Part shown: positions 63,081 to 64,000 of the stretch, one piece after another
Layout: the number at the start of each line of letters is the position of its first letter
Numbering within the stretch: the stretch's first letter is position 1
Assembly: GCA_036940085.1 (NCBI GenBank)
Contig: JALLBK010000037.1
Coordinates: forward strand, 1-64,000
Reading direction: 5' to 3'
DNA length: 64,000 bases
Source of the DNA: Discostella pseudostelligera
Lineage: Eukaryota > Bacillariophyta > Thalassiosirophyceae > Thalassiosirales > Thalassiosiraceae
Notes under the pieces: generated by a model
What the model was told of the DNA's origin: nothing
The model's database searches: none
Seen by the model: the letters and a program-made list of their open reading frames with translations, nothing else
Position numbers and translations under genes: made by a program

Positions 63081-64000
63081 ATGGCATCTTCCGCTGCGAT
63101 TTCATGCCAGTCAACCACCGCTTCTGCGTCTGCGGCTGCTGCGTCTGCGGCGGTCGATCGAAGCACAACCATCTGCGCTTCTCTTGGCACCACCGTCATG
63201 GGTAGCGGAGGAACATTCGAAGAGAATGCCGGAACTATCGTAGCAACTCCCGTAAACATGGACAGGGAAGAGAAGATGAATGAACTTGGCATAATAAGTG
63301 GCATTTCAGCTCCTGGAAATGATGTGGTAGGGAGTGATCATGGTGCCTCTAGAACTGACACACGAATAGATAACACCCCTCCACCCCAGAACGATGATGC
63401 TCTCTTCGAAGAAACTAATTCAGTACCATGGAATCCACTAGAAGAAGTTGATTCTGCTCTTCTATCGGCACTCTGTGATCCCCGTGAACGCAAGGCCCTG
63501 TACCGTCTCGAACAGGTCATGATTGATTTCATGAAGGACAAATCATCATGGAGTATGGAAGTGGGTGGTGCATTTAATGCCATTGTATTGTACCAAAATA
63601 ATCATAATGGAGGAGGAAACAATGATAACCGTGGAGATGAGATTGCAGATGGGCAACAACTGCATGCCATGTCTCAGCAAGGAATGCAAGAATTGCAGCA
63701 TCAGCAGCAACGCGGATTGAAACAAACGAGCTTTCAGCGATTGATACTGCATCGTCTTGCGGATCGTTTCAATGTAATTCGGGAACAGATTATCCAACCA
63801 TACTTCCCTCCTGTTGGAAACGAACGTGGTCTTGTCGATGTGGGGGCACCATCGCACTATTCTCCTGGACTCATCCGCCTCATGAAGACGAACGAATCCT
63901 CCATACCATCCTATTTATTGATTGATATTAATTTATCTCTGTTGGTCAACTACAAAAATCCCCGTGCGAGAAACTACTTTGGAGGGGGGAACGAGGATGG
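63081..64000 (+). CDS. R3H-SUZ domain protein (3' end outside window)
   Basis: At least 306 residues, no stop before the window end. The ATG at 63081 is preceded by an in-frame TGA at 63015, which fixes the start. The N-terminus is Ala/Ser-rich. An R3H core starts near 130: DPRERKALYRLEQVMIDFMK; then an Asn/Gln-rich insertion (about 165-210), then TSFQRLILHRLADRFNVIRE, which holds the R-x3-H signature (RLILH). SIPSYLLIDINLSLL may be the SUZ start. R3H binds single-stranded nucleic acid, and R3H-SUZ proteins (ARPP21/R3HDM, Encore type) regulate mRNA in the cytosol. The insertion that splits R3H is unusual. The rest is unknown until the next window. Confidence 0.78.
   Translation, partial: MASSAAISCQSTTASASAAAASAAVDRSTTICASLGTTVMGSGGTFEENAGTIVATPVNMDREEKMNELGIISGISAPGNDVVGSDHGASRTDTRIDNTPPPQNDDALFEETNSVPWNPLEEVDSALLSALCDPRERKALYRLEQVMIDFMKDKSSWSMEVGGAFNAIVLYQNNHNGGGNNDNRGDEIADGQQLHAMSQQGMQELQHQQQRGLKQTSFQRLILHRLADRFNVIREQIIQPYFPPVGNERGLVDVGAPSHYSPGLIRLMKTNESSIPSYLLIDINLSLLVNYKNPRARNYFGGGNED

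Overview
The window is nuclear DNA from a eukaryotic alga, most likely a diatom (centric-type stramenopile). Genes have short GT-AG introns (55-166 bp, one of about 416 bp) and alternate strands every few kb. Many proteins carry Ser/Asn/Thr/Gln/Asp homopolymers. One FKBP has the layered leader (signal peptide, then FA|F, then twin-arginine) expected for a complex plastid with thylakoids. The species cannot be named from sequence alone.

Layout. Bases 1 to about 11,400 are a gene-poor repeat island. It holds CTGCAC minisatellites, a decayed gag-like reading frame, 13- and 20-bp tandem repeats, a 2.2-kb satellite made of short palindromes, a hAT transposon bounded by terminal inverted repeats and an 8-bp target duplication, a G-rich hexamer block, and a frameshifted retroelement RNase H/zinc-motif remnant. 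From 11,476 to the end the DNA is gene-dense, with about 26 genes, often in divergent pairs sharing 340-780 bp promoters.

Recognisable housekeeping functions: ribosome biogenesis (RRP15, BMS1), organellar translation (TypA/BipA), mitochondrial proteins (ATP23 protease, an RCC1-repeat protein, a small inner-membrane protein resembling ATP synthase subunit k/DAPIT), splicing (SPF30-like without a Tudor domain), cell cycle (cyclin B), metabolism (Ldh2/MDH2-type dehydrogenase, S51 peptidase), a thylakoid-lumen FKBP, a carbohydrate sulfotransferase, a DUF2256 zinc protein, an ankyrin/SAM/UVR scaffold and an R3H-SUZ protein cut by the window end.

The least explained part is 18-27 kb. Four neighbouring low-complexity proteins (18,194; 19,270; 22,377; 25,050) end in, or carry near their C-termini, a related short helical motif. 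In the last two it extends to a conserved domain of about 45 residues. One of them also has a J-domain-like segment whose HPD is replaced by HDD. This looks like an undescribed, locally expanded protein family. Other notable points: a cyclin B destruction box assembled across an intron, an assembly artefact (30 bp repeated around a single N) that breaks the sulfotransferase frame, a palindromic MITE, and full TGACGTCA (CRE) sites in three divergent promoters.
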